Positions 40,872 through 48,252 of a stretch of DNA of 48,252 bases are shown here, one piece after another. The stretch is from Candidatus Lachnoclostridium pullistercoris (GTDB taxonomy: Bacteria; Bacillota; Clostridia; Lachnospirales; Lachnospiraceae). Under the pieces are notes generated by a model. It saw only the letters and a program-made list of their open reading frames with translations, was not told the DNA's origin and ran no database searches. The translations under genes and the position numbers were made by a program. The stretch spans positions 1 to 48,252 of the forward strand of contig DWWL01000041.1 of NCBI GenBank assembly GCA_019119775.1. The letters are read 5' to 3'. The first letter of the stretch is position 1, and each line of letters opens with the position of its first letter.

Positions 40872-42737
40872 TCAGGATTTCTGATAGCGCAGGGCCCGCA
40901 TGGCGTTTAAGATCGCCAGCACCGACACGCCCACGTCGCCGAACACCGCCGCCCACATGGTGGCGTAGCCCAGGGCCGTGAGAATCAGCACCAGAACTTT
41001 TACGCCGATGGCAAATACAATGTTCTGTTTTACGATTCCCACTGTCTTTCTCGCGATGGCGATGGCATCCCCGATCTTGGACGGCTCATCCGTCATGATC
41101 ACCATATCGGCAGCCTCCACCGCCGCGTCAGATCCGATGCCGCCCATGGCGATCCCGATATCTGCCCGGGAGAGCACGGGGGCGTCATTGATTCCGTCTC
41201 CCACAAAGCCCAGCGTCGTGCCGGCTTCCTTCTCTTTCAGAAGATCTTCCACCTTCGTCACCTTGTCTGCGGGAAGAAGTCCGCCGTAAGCCTCATCCAG
41301 CCCGATCTGGGCTGCCACTGCCTTTCCGGTCTCCTCCCGGTCACCCGTGAGCATGACCATGCGCTTTACGCCCATGCCCCTCAGTCTGGCCACTGCCTCC
41401 TTCGTATCCTGACGGATCGTGTCAGAAATCACCAGCCGGCCCAGGTATTCCTGCTCTCTCGCCACATACAGAGTCGTTCCCACCGGGGAAGGCTCCTTTA
41501 AGCCCCCGATCCCCTGCTCCTCCATGAGCTTCTGATTTCCGATATAAATGTGTTTCTGCGCTCCATTTTCCAGCACAGCGGCGCAGACGCCTTTTCCGGC
41601 CGTCTCCTTCGTCTCTCCCACCAAAGCCAGATCCACTGGCCGCCCGTAGGCCTCCCGCACAGACACCGCAATGGGATGGTTGGAATGGCATTCACCCAGG
41701 GCAGCCGCCTCCAAAAGCTCCTCCCGGCTCACGCCTTCCGCCGGGTCCGTCTCGGTCACCTGAAATTTTCCCGTAGTCAGAGTTCCCGTCTTGTCAAACA
41801 CAACCGTATTCAAGCTGGCGGCTGCCTCCAGATAATTGCTGCCCTTTAACAGTATTCCCTGTCTAGACGCCGCCCCAAGTCCGCCGAAAAAGCTCAGAGG
41901 CACAGAGATCACCAGAGCGCAGGGACAGGATACCACGAGAAAACTGCAGGCCCGGTAGATCCACACGCCCCAGTTTCCCGCAAACAGAGGAGGAATAATA
42001 GCCAGAATCAGAGCCAGCCCCACCACGATGGGTGTATAGACTCTGGCAAAGCGGGTGATAAAATTTTCCGCTTTCGCTTTTCTGGAACTGGCATTTTCCA
42101 CCAGCTCCAGGATCTTTGCCACCGTAGAGTCGTCAAACAGCTTTGTCACCCGCACCTGAAGCGTGCCTGTCAGATTGATGGATCCGCTGACGATGGCGTC
42201 CCCTTTCTGAACATCCACCGGCATGGCCTCGCCGGTGAGGGCTTTCGTATCCAGGCTGGAACTGCCTTCCGTCACCACTCCGTCCAGCGGCACCTTCTCC
42301 CCCGGCTTTATGAGGATCACATCGTCCACTTCCACCTCATAGGGATCCACCTGCTCTTCCTTTCCGTCACGAAGCAGATTGGCATACTCCGGATTAATAT
42401 CCATCAGCGCTGCGATGGACTGGCGGGATTTTCCCACCGCGTAGTCGTTGAACAGCTCTCCCAGCTGATAGAAGAGCATGACGGCCACAGCCTCCTCCAG
42501 AGCTCCCACGGCGATGGCGCCGAATGTGGCCACCGTCATCAGGAAATTTTCGTCGAACACCTGGCCTTTTACGATATTTCTCACTGCCTTCAGGGGAATA
42601 TCGTATCCGGCCGCCAGATAGGAAATGATAAACAATATCCACGCCAGGCTCCACCTGCCCTCTGCCGCCGCTCCGGCAATGAGAAACACCGCGCTGGCCG
42701 CCAGACGGCACACCATTTTTTTCTGCTTCCCTGTCAT
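40872..42737 (-). CDS. Heavy-metal P-type ATPase, Zn/Cd/Pb exporter (P1B-2)
   Basis: This 621-residue pump has SCPCALVISVP in the metal-binding transmembrane segment, the phosphorylation site DKTGTLTTGKF, ALTGEAMPVDV, the SNHPIA His-Pro motif, and GDGINDAPVLSRADIG. The late segments KVLVLIL and FGDVGVSVLAILNAMR carry the Lys and Asp-x-Gly typical of Zn/Cd transporters. The N-terminal metal-binding domain is absent and is encoded by the small upstream gene instead. ATG 42737 (AAGGAG, 11 bases) is preferred to GTG 42761. Confidence 0.92.
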   Translation of the reverse strand: MTGKQKKMVCRLAASAVFLIAGAAAEGRWSLAWILFIISYLAAGYDIPLKAVRNIVKGQVFDENFLMTVATFGAIAVGALEEAVAVMLFYQLGELFNDYAVGKSRQSIAALMDINPEYANLLRDGKEEQVDPYEVEVDDVILIKPGEKVPLDGVVTEGSSSLDTKALTGEAMPVDVQKGDAIVSGSINLTGTLQVRVTKLFDDSTVAKILELVENASSRKAKAENFITRFARVYTPIVVGLALILAIIPPLFAGNWGVWIYRACSFLVVSCPCALVISVPLSFFGGLGAASRQGILLKGSNYLEAAASLNTVVFDKTGTLTTGKFQVTETDPAEGVSREELLEAAALGECHSNHPIAVSVREAYGRPVDLALVGETKETAGKGVCAAVLENGAQKHIYIGNQKLMEEQGIGGLKEPSPVGTTLYVAREQEYLGRLVISDTIRQDTKEAVARLRGMGVKRMVMLTGDREETGKAVAAQIGLDEAYGGLLPADKVTKVEDLLKEKEAGTTLGFVGDGINDAPVLSRADIGIAMGGIGSDAAVEAADMVIMTDEPSKIGDAIAIARKTVGIVKQNIVFAIGVKVLVLILTALGYATMWAAVFGDVGVSVLAILNAMRALRYQKS

Positions 42738-42772
42738 CTGTCTCTGCTCTCCTTCCTGCACGCCCCTGTCTG

Positions 42773-42997
42773 TCAGCGGACTACTCTGAATTCTGCCTCC
42801 GGCTCGATCTTGTCCGCCACCTTCCGTGCCGCCGCGATCACTTCCTCTTCTCTTCCGTCCTCCACTTCCATCACCAGGCGCTGCGTCATAAAGCTCAAAG
42901 ATGCTTCCTTTACTCCCGGCAGTTTTTTCACTCCGTCCTCAATCTTAGCCGCGCAGTTTGCACAGCAGAGTCCTTCCAGCTTGACAATTTTCTTCAT
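42773..42997 (-). CDS. Heavy-metal-associated (HMA) domain protein
   Basis: This 74-residue ferredoxin-fold metal carrier has the ligand motif GLCCANCAAKIEDGV (C-x2-C) and the later ASLSFMTQRLVMEVEDG. ATG 42997 with AAAGGAG nine bases upstream gives a normal HMA N-terminus. It is encoded just before the ATPase and evidently acts as its detached N-terminal metal-binding domain or chaperone. Confidence 0.9.
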   Translation of the reverse strand: MKKIVKLEGLCCANCAAKIEDGVKKLPGVKEASLSFMTQRLVMEVEDGREEEVIAAARKVADKIEPEAEFRVVR

Positions 42998-43039
42998 GAT
43001 CGTTTTCTCCTTTCTTTTCTCCCGCCTCATCCGGGCGCA

Positions 43040-43411
43040 TCACTCCTGAATATGCTCCATTCCCTGGGCCAGAATCGTCTGAATATGTCCGTCTGCCAGA
43101 GAATAAAACACGGTCCTTCCGTCCCTGCGGAACTTCACCAGTCTCATCTGCTTCAGCACCCGCAGCTGATGAGAGATGGCTGACTGCCCCATCTGGAGCA
43201 GGGTCGCAATGTCGCAGACGCACATTTCCGCCTGACTGAGGACATACAGGATTTTGATCCTGGTGGAATCGCCGAAAATCTTGAAAAATTCCGCCAGATC
43301 CATCAGCTGGTCTTCATCAGGCATCACCTTTGTCACCCGGTTTACAATATCTTCATGGACATAGATAAAATCACACTGTTCAATCTCCGGGTCGTTCATC
43401 CTGTATGCCAT
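43040..43411 (-). CDS. ArsR/SmtB family metal-sensing repressor (CadC-like)
   Basis: This 123-residue winged-helix repressor has EMCVCDIATLLQMGQSAISHQLRVLKQM (metal-site CVC at the start of the DNA-reading unit) and an N-terminal EQCDFIYVHEDIV resembling the CadC N-terminal cysteine region. Metal binding, most likely Cd, Pb or Zn, would release it from the operator at 43439-43460 and induce the HMA and ATPase genes downstream. AAGGAGG lies 8 bases before ATG 43411. Confidence 0.9.
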   Translation of the reverse strand: MAYRMNDPEIEQCDFIYVHEDIVNRVTKVMPDEDQLMDLAEFFKIFGDSTRIKILYVLSQAEMCVCDIATLLQMGQSAISHQLRVLKQMRLVKFRRDGRTVFYSLADGHIQTILAQGMEHIQE

Positions 43412-43438
43412 GTTCTCTGCCTCCTTTTTATTATTCAT

Positions 43439-43460
43439 CATATGAACATCTATTCATATG
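43439..43460. promoter_or_regulatory. ArsR/SmtB-type operator
   Basis: CATATGAA-6-TTCATATG is a perfect 8+6+8 inverted repeat, the usual SmtB/CadC/CzrA operator form. It lies between the promoter -10 and the repressor gene. Confidence 0.8.
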
Positions 43461-43491
43461 TTTATAGTAGCACTTTTTCAGCCATTGTCAA
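43461..43491 (-). promoter_or_regulatory. Promoter of the metal-efflux operon
   Basis: Minus-strand TTGACA (43486-43491). The -10 is either TACTAT (16-base spacer) or TATAAA (43461-43466, 19-base spacer), directly against the operator. Confidence 0.6.
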
Positions 43492-43501
43492 TAGAAAACG
43501 C

Positions 43502-43547
43502 AAAAAATGGCAGAGGTTCCCGGCCTCATCCCGGGCATCCCTCTGCC
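43502..43547 (-). terminator. Intrinsic terminator of the UxuA-like gene
   Basis: GGCAGAGG (43509-43516) and CCTCTGCC (43540-43547) with an inner CCCGG/CCGGG helix, followed on the minus strand by ATTTTTT. It lies about 53 bases past the gene. Confidence 0.8.
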
Positions 43548-43600
43548 GCCTGAAATTCTTTTTTAATTCTGTAAACGTTTCCCAAAAAGGAGCCGGCCCG

Positions 43601-44575
43601 TCAGCGCTTTCCCAGCTCTTTTTCAGCCGCCCACAAAAGTCCTTTCATAAATCCCGTGGGATAGGAAAATGCTCCTGCCATCCCACCGAATCCTTCCATG
43701 GGGCGGAACCCGTGGTCAATGGAAATCACTGCGCTGCAGTCACAAGCCACCAGCTGCTTCATAATCGCGTACATGTCCGCGTAGCCGTCCTCCGCCAGCG
43801 TCTCCTCAAATACCGGCAGCGGACTGTCCACGTTGCGGAAATGGACGCATAAGATCCTGTCCTCCTGACAGAATTCGCGGATATCCGACATAAGATCGCC
43901 GAACTCATCCCCTCCTTCCAGCCAGCATCCCACGCACAGCTTCATTCCCAGAGCGCTGCTGCCGTGAGCCATGGAAAATGCCTTTCGGTAGCATTCCGTA
44001 TTGTAGATCAGGCTGGGAATCCCAGCCATGCAGGCTAACGGCGGGTCATTGGGATGGAGCGCCATTTTTACTCCCGTCTCCTCCGCTACCGGGATGACCC
44101 GGTCCAGGAAATACTGGAAATTATCCCAGATCTCCTTTTCTTCATAGCTCCTTGACTCCGCGTCAGGTCTTGCCATGATCTCGTTCTGATCACAGTAGGC
44201 GGAGACCCCTCCTCTCGTGTGTTTCCCCACTCTGTGGTCTGTGCGGAGAATCCCGTTGGGCTGCCAGGCTATGGATGTAAACGGTATATCGGCCTTTCCC
44301 AGCACCTGTAACATTTGATTAAACCGTTCGATCTGCTGATCTCTGTCCGGAAGATTCAGATGGATGCTCTTATTTTTCTGCAGCTCATTGCACGCCGCAT
44401 CCGATACGGAAAGCCCAAATTTTCCCAGTCTCTCCTTCTGCTTCATGATGCAGTCATAGGTGAGTTCGTCCGGTTTCAGGTTCAGGCTTACATATTCAAT
44501 TCCCATCTGTCGGATAAAGGAAAGCGTCTCATCGCTGTCCGCCGTCCGGACCGGTATCTGTGGTTTCATAGACAT
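43601..44575 (-). CDS. UxuA/mannonate dehydratase-like TIM-barrel protein
   Basis: The 324-residue protein has UxuA features: RTDHRVG, ALHPNDPPLACMAGIPSLI (the family normally has HPDDPP), MKLCVGCWLEGG, ILCVHFRNVDSP, DGYADMYAIMKQL and IDHGFRP. The His, Cys and Asp metal ligands of mannonate dehydratase appear present, but Asn for Asp in the HPNDPP loop and its place beside a carboxylate transporter suggest a related sugar-acid substrate. It lies 45 bases downstream of the broken SLC13 gene, in the same operon. Confidence 0.75.
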   Translation of the reverse strand: MSMKPQIPVRTADSDETLSFIRQMGIEYVSLNLKPDELTYDCIMKQKERLGKFGLSVSDAACNELQKNKSIHLNLPDRDQQIERFNQMLQVLGKADIPFTSIAWQPNGILRTDHRVGKHTRGGVSAYCDQNEIMARPDAESRSYEEKEIWDNFQYFLDRVIPVAEETGVKMALHPNDPPLACMAGIPSLIYNTECYRKAFSMAHGSSALGMKLCVGCWLEGGDEFGDLMSDIREFCQEDRILCVHFRNVDSPLPVFEETLAEDGYADMYAIMKQLVACDCSAVISIDHGFRPMEGFGGMAGAFSYPTGFMKGLLWAAEKELGKR

Positions 44576-44620
44576 AATATTTTCCTCCCTGCTGTCATTT
44601 TGTGGTTTCCCGTCAGATTT

Positions 44621-45895
44621 TTACATCAATGGGAAAAATAAATTTGCGCTCAGTACGATGGATACAATCGCCAGTACGATAAACGGCAGCGTAAACTTGA
44701 GCGTTTTCGTAATCCTATAGCCTCCGGCCGCGTAGGCGATTCCGCATGCAGGAGAGCCGGACGGGAAGGCGATCGCCACATTTGCGCAGAAGGCAACGAT
44801 CAGTACCACTCCTCTCGGATCCCAGCCTGCGGCAACGCAGGTGCTGGCCGCGATGGGCACAAGAACATTTCTGGTGGCCGAGTTGGACATGAATGTGGTC
44901 ATAATTGTAGTCACAATGGCAAATACGAACATGACGGTGAGACCGCTGGGATTTCCGCCCAGGATTTTTAATATCACATTTCCGATCAGTTCACCGGCAC
45001 CCGTGTCTCCCAGCGCATCTGCCATCACCAGCACGCCGGCGATCATCCACACCGCGTCCTGCGTCATCGCTGAGGTAACTTCCTTTACGGACATTGCCTT
45101 TGTCAGCAGGAGAACCAGAATTCCTATGGCCGGCATCACATACATGATATCGCCCAGTACACTTCCAAACAGAAGAGAGGCCATCACGACAACGAACACC
45201 AGATAGATCAGGTTTTCATCTCTCTTCGGAATCTCTTCCTTCTTCTTCACTCCCTTCAGCTTCGACGCGTCATAGCTGTCATTGGGCATCAGCTTGTATG
45301 CAAACAGGCAGTACAGGGTGCACAGGGTGCAGGGGATGATGGAAATCTTAAAAAAGTCAAAAATTGAAAGCAGCTAGTCAGGACTGGCCGTCATTCCCTC
45401 ATAAAACGCGTTTAGGGTAATATACTGGGTCGCGCCCATTCCGATCGGCAGCTTCGTTCCCCAGACGCTGATCATGGCCAAAATGGGGATCGTCATTCTG
45501 GACGGCGTGATATCTCCCGTATTTCCCAGAGCCATCAAAAACATCAGCATGATCGTCATTTCTGCCGTTGTGGGAAGAAAAGCCGCCAGAATAATAATCA
45601 CCGCATACATGGCGATCAGCAGAACCAGACCGCTCTTTCCTTTTAAGTCTACCATTTTATCCTGAATCTTAGTGAGCAGGCTTGTCTTTCCAAACGCTGC
45701 GCTGATGGCAAACATCGGCGCCAGCAAAACAATGTTCTGGCTGGAAAAGCCGGAAAATGCGTCGCTGACTCCGTAAACGCCCGTAACGACCAGCAGCACA
45801 CAGCAGATCATGGTCGTAATGCCGAACGGCCATTTGTTCAGCACAAAGCCGAAAATCATAAATGCCATAATTCCCAGGACAATATAAAGCTCCAT
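44621..45895 (-). pseudogene. SLC13/DASS family carboxylate transporter interrupted by one in-frame amber codon
   Basis: One continuous frame of 424 codons spans the whole family length, except for a TAG at 45374-45376 (codon 174). Before it come EGMTASPD, after it LLSIFDFFKISIIPCTLC, both in the same frame. The rest is intact: FLPTTAEMTIMLMFLMALGNTG early, SNSATRNVLVPIAASTCVAAG and IAFPSGSPACGIAYAAGGY late, with about 11 membrane segments. AAGGAGG precedes ATG 45895. A single C-to-T change from CAG would explain it; readthrough or a base-call error are alternatives. Confidence 0.8.
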
Positions 45896-46013
45896 ACTCT
45901 GTTCCTCCTTAGATTTTTATGTCTGTGGTACCATACGCGTCACCGGTGCGTCTTCTGATATCATCATTCTATCTGGATTCTTTTTCGTCTACCAGCCTTA
46001 AAAATACTAAAAA

Positions 46014-46041
46014 AATATAGTTTTTTAATATATAATGACAA
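46014..46041 (-). promoter_or_regulatory. Promoter of the SLC13/UxuA-like operon
   Basis: Minus-strand TTGTCA (46036-46041), 16-base spacer, TATATT (46014-46019). Its -35 overlaps the -35 of the divergent regulator promoter, so the two compete for polymerase. Confidence 0.5.
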
Positions 46042-46064
46042 AAAAGCAATTTTCATTCTATAAT
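46035..46064 (+). promoter_or_regulatory. Promoter of the PrpR-type regulator
   Basis: ATGACA (46035-46040), 18-base spacer, TATAAT (46059-46064); a sigma-A type promoter. No sigma-54 GG-N10-GC element was seen on either strand of this divergent region. Confidence 0.55.
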
Positions 46065-46117
46065 ATGACATATAACTGCAAAATCTTTCAAAATATGAAA
46101 TAAACCAGGAGGTTTCT

Positions 46118-48073
46118 ATGGCAAAAATAGCAATGCTGCTCCCCAATCTGGAGATTATGGAGGCTGTCTCCTACGCGGCAAACCTGTACCATCTGACGGT
46201 CTGCTCCGTGGCGATCGTAAACCGCTCCAATATCCAGCACTGTGTATCCCAGGCTCTCGCCGACGGAGCTGACATTATCATCGCCCGCGGCAGCCATGCG
46301 GAGATCATCCGCTCCCTGGCCCACATTCCCGTTGTGGAGATCAGGATCACTTCCCTGGAGATCGGAAACATGCTGAAAACAGCCAGGGACATGACGGGCA
46401 TGGACTGCCCCGCCATCGCTCTCACCGGTCCGGAAAACATGTTCGCCTATATTGATACGGATTCTTTCAATCATCTGTTCGGGGTTCGTCTAAAAGTGTA
46501 CCTGTTCCAAAAGGTAGAAGAAATGACTGCCACCGCAAAGAAGGCAGTGGAGGACGGCGCCGATCTCGTCATCGGCGGCTCTGCTGTCTGCGAATACTGC
46601 CGGTCCGTGTCGGTCCCATATCTGAAAACCGTATCCGGAAGAGAAAGTGCCCTGGAAGCCTGCCGTCTGGCCAGCCAGCTGAGCGAGGCCCTCGATATTG
46701 AAAAGCAGAACGCCGCCAGTTTAAAGATGCTTCTGGATTACACCTACAGCGGCATTATCCACATTGACAAATACGGCCGGATCCTGCAGGTCAACCGCTT
46801 CGTGGAGACGCTGCTGATGATGGAATCTTCCGCTATGATACAGATGCCTGTCTGGCGCATCATCCCTGGCATCACAAAAAAGATGCTGGACTATGTACTG
46901 CAGAAACAGAAGAAACTCCACTCCGCCGCTATTTTGATCAATCAGTCCGAATTTCTGATCAGCCTTTCCCCCATTCTGGTGGACGGCAACACGGCCGGAG
47001 CGATCATCAGCTTTTACGAAGGGCGTCCTGTTGCCATAGGAAATGAAGAAATGAAAAAAGAATTGATCCGCCAGGGCCATGTGGCAAAAATGAAATTTGA
47101 CAATTTGATCTCCCGCAACCCGGCCATGCAGGATACAGTCAGACAGGCCAGGCATTTTGCTTCCTTCCAGTTTCCCATTCTTATTGTGGGAGAAAGCGGG
47201 ACAGAAAAACAGCCCCTGGCTGAGTGCATCCACAATGAGAGCGCTTTCCATGACACGCCCTTTATCCGCCTCAACTGCAGCTGCTGCAGCGATGAAGAGT
47301 TTGAGAAAATGCTCTTCGGAAAGCCGGGAGAAACAGAATCTCCAGGTCTTGTCTACCGGGGGCCCTGTACCTTATATCTGTCCAGAATCGAACGGCTCTC
47401 CCTGCACATGCAGTATCAGATCCTCAATCTGCTCCAGGGCGCTCCCTATCCTTCCGGCTTTCTCTCCGGCCAGGCCACGCCGAACCGGATACGGGTCATC
47501 GCCTCCTCCCGCCAGAATCTTCTGAGCCTGGCGGAAAAAGGTGTCTTTCTCCGCGACCTGTACTACAATCTCTCCGCCATGACCTTGTCCGTTCCTCCCC
47601 TGCGGGAACGCCCTGAGGACATTGCGGCGTGGACCGATGTGTACATGAGGGAGTTTCAGGAGGCGTACGGCCGCTATATCAAGCTGACAAAAGACGCCCT
47701 GAAGGTCCTTCAGTCCTATTCATGGCCCGGCAATATCATAGAACTGCGGATGGTGTGCAGCCGGATCCTGATCAACGCCTCCCACTATTATATAGACGCC
47801 TCCGAGGCCGAAAGCTATCTGGACTGTCCCGCCGGCCAAACGGCAGAAGACTTCCTCCCGGCTGCCGCGTCCGGCGCACGAAAAAGCGGCCGGCCGCATC
47901 TGGAAGACCAGGTCTGCGGTCCGGCCGCTGAGATCATCGCTGCCCTCCGCCGCTGCGGAGGCAGCAGGGAACAGACAGCCAGAGAACTGAACATCAGCAC
48001 TTCCACCCTGTGGCGGAAGATGAAAAAATATCGCATTGATAAAAATGAGGGAAAGGGGAAATTTTCCTCCTGA
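46118..48073 (+). CDS. PrpR-type regulator with PAS domain and degenerate AAA+ domain
   Basis: This 651-residue protein has an N-terminal PrpR_N sensor (residues 1-190, GADIIIARGSHAEIIR), a PAS domain (about 205-310, SGIIHIDKYGRILQVN) and a sigma-54-activator-like AAA+ region (335-560). A C-terminal Fis-type HTH follows (REQTARELNISTSTLWRKMKKY). The AAA+ core is broken: Walker A reads GESGTEKQ, Walker B reads LYLSRIE, and the GAFTGA loop is missing (about 13 residues short). The R-finger region RDLYYNLSAM-PPLRERPEDI survives. It probably regulates the divergent operon without sigma-54. AGGAGG precedes ATG. Confidence 0.85.
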   Translation: MAKIAMLLPNLEIMEAVSYAANLYHLTVCSVAIVNRSNIQHCVSQALADGADIIIARGSHAEIIRSLAHIPVVEIRITSLEIGNMLKTARDMTGMDCPAIALTGPENMFAYIDTDSFNHLFGVRLKVYLFQKVEEMTATAKKAVEDGADLVIGGSAVCEYCRSVSVPYLKTVSGRESALEACRLASQLSEALDIEKQNAASLKMLLDYTYSGIIHIDKYGRILQVNRFVETLLMMESSAMIQMPVWRIIPGITKKMLDYVLQKQKKLHSAAILINQSEFLISLSPILVDGNTAGAIISFYEGRPVAIGNEEMKKELIRQGHVAKMKFDNLISRNPAMQDTVRQARHFASFQFPILIVGESGTEKQPLAECIHNESAFHDTPFIRLNCSCCSDEEFEKMLFGKPGETESPGLVYRGPCTLYLSRIERLSLHMQYQILNLLQGAPYPSGFLSGQATPNRIRVIASSRQNLLSLAEKGVFLRDLYYNLSAMTLSVPPLRERPEDIAAWTDVYMREFQEAYGRYIKLTKDALKVLQSYSWPGNIIELRMVCSRILINASHYYIDASEAESYLDCPAGQTAEDFLPAAASGARKSGRPHLEDQVCGPAAEIIAALRRCGGSREQTARELNISTSTLWRKMKKYRIDKNEGKGKFSS

Positions 48074-48082
48074 TTAACCCCC

Positions 48083-48252
48083 TCAGCCCGGATACACCGG
48101 GAAGAAAATGCTGGCACTGACCACCAGCGTCACCACCGCAATCAGAAGATAGGGCAGAGTGAATTTTAACAGGCCCACCGGGCTGTGACGCCCTGCCGCG
48201 AACATCAGCGCGCACTCCGCAGATCCGCTGGGGAATGCCACTGCCATGATGG
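48083..48252 (-). CDS. SLC13/DASS family transporter (partial, C-terminal end only)
   Basis: Fifty-five codons to a TGA at 48083-48085; the 5' part is outside the window. MAVAFPSGSAECALMFAAGR and KFTLPYLLIAVVTLVVSASIFFPV align closely with the end of the amber-interrupted transporter at 44621-45895. It is a paralogue convergent with the regulator gene, only 9 bases apart. Confidence 0.85.
   Translation of the reverse strand, partial: IMAVAFPSGSAECALMFAAGRHSPVGLLKFTLPYLLIAVVTLVVSASIFFPVYPG

Noticed and set aside
45374-45376. Pyrrolysine at the amber codon of the transporter
   Set aside because: No support from the family or position (a loop between membrane segments) and no pyl genes in the window; a nonsense mutation is simpler.
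45896-46117. Sigma-54 promoter for the SLC13 operon
   Set aside because: No GG-N10-GC element found on either strand, and the regulator lacks the GAFTGA motif.

Overview
The window looks like a chromosomal segment of an anaerobic, spore-forming Bacillota, most likely a Lachnospiraceae / Clostridium cluster XIVa gut bacterium. The basis is moderately GC-rich coding DNA with AGGAGG-type ribosome sites, a molybdenum hydroxylase, SpoIID-like and amidase/SPOR cell-wall proteins, many clostridial small membrane proteins, and extended -10 promoters (TGn TATAAT). The genus is inferred and was not searched. Most genes lie on the minus strand.

Layout. 1-6 kb: a molybdenum hydroxylase operon ([2Fe-2S] subunit, Mo subunit, and an FAD subunit fused to a GltD-like oxidoreductase that runs off the left edge), with a TetR regulator and a histidine-phosphatase/HD fusion upstream. 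6-10 kb: a TylF-type methyltransferase, and an isopropylmalate-isomerase-type dehydratase pair divergent from a GntR regulator with a 20-bp palindrome at the promoter. 9.6-19.3 kb: small operons (P-loop kinase, GT8 glycosyltransferase, acetyltransferases, ATC hydrolase, DUF1294, AEC permease, CrcB/Fluc, VOC protein, lipoprotein plus membrane protein) and a decayed acetyltransferase. 19.4-23.1 kb: a more A/T-rich LysR / short-chain dehydrogenase / MFS cassette that abuts a shortened Cys-rich gene. 23.1-33 kb: endonuclease III, a cytidylate-kinase-like protein, carAB, a SpoIID-like/PG-binding protein, DUF378, DUF368 (PopT) and a HAD phosphatase. 33-36 kb: a compact MarR-nitroreductase-radical SAM-Fpg operon. 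36.2-36.75 kb: tRNA-Val followed by what reads as a type I toxin-antitoxin module. 36.8-40.7 kb: glnA-ANTAR-dapF and a SPOR amidase. 40.8-43.5 kb: an ArsR-controlled zinc/cadmium efflux operon. 43.5-48.25 kb: a UxuA-like enzyme, an SLC13 transporter gene broken by one in-frame amber codon, a divergent PrpR-type regulator with a degenerate AAA+ core, and the end of a second SLC13 gene.

The most striking object is at 36257-36565. A 28-codon hydrophobic peptide gene on the minus strand and a short RNA on the plus strand are transcribed toward one another from strong promoters into a shared hairpin. The two are linked by a direct repeat, so the small RNA is antisense to the peptide's start region. 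This is the architecture of the Fst/par type I toxin-antitoxin systems, with a peptide I do not recognise as a named member. Other points worth attention are the tandem hairpin repeat in the glnA leader next to an ANTAR gene, the MarR repair operon, the amber-interrupted transporter and the ATPase-dead PrpR regulator.
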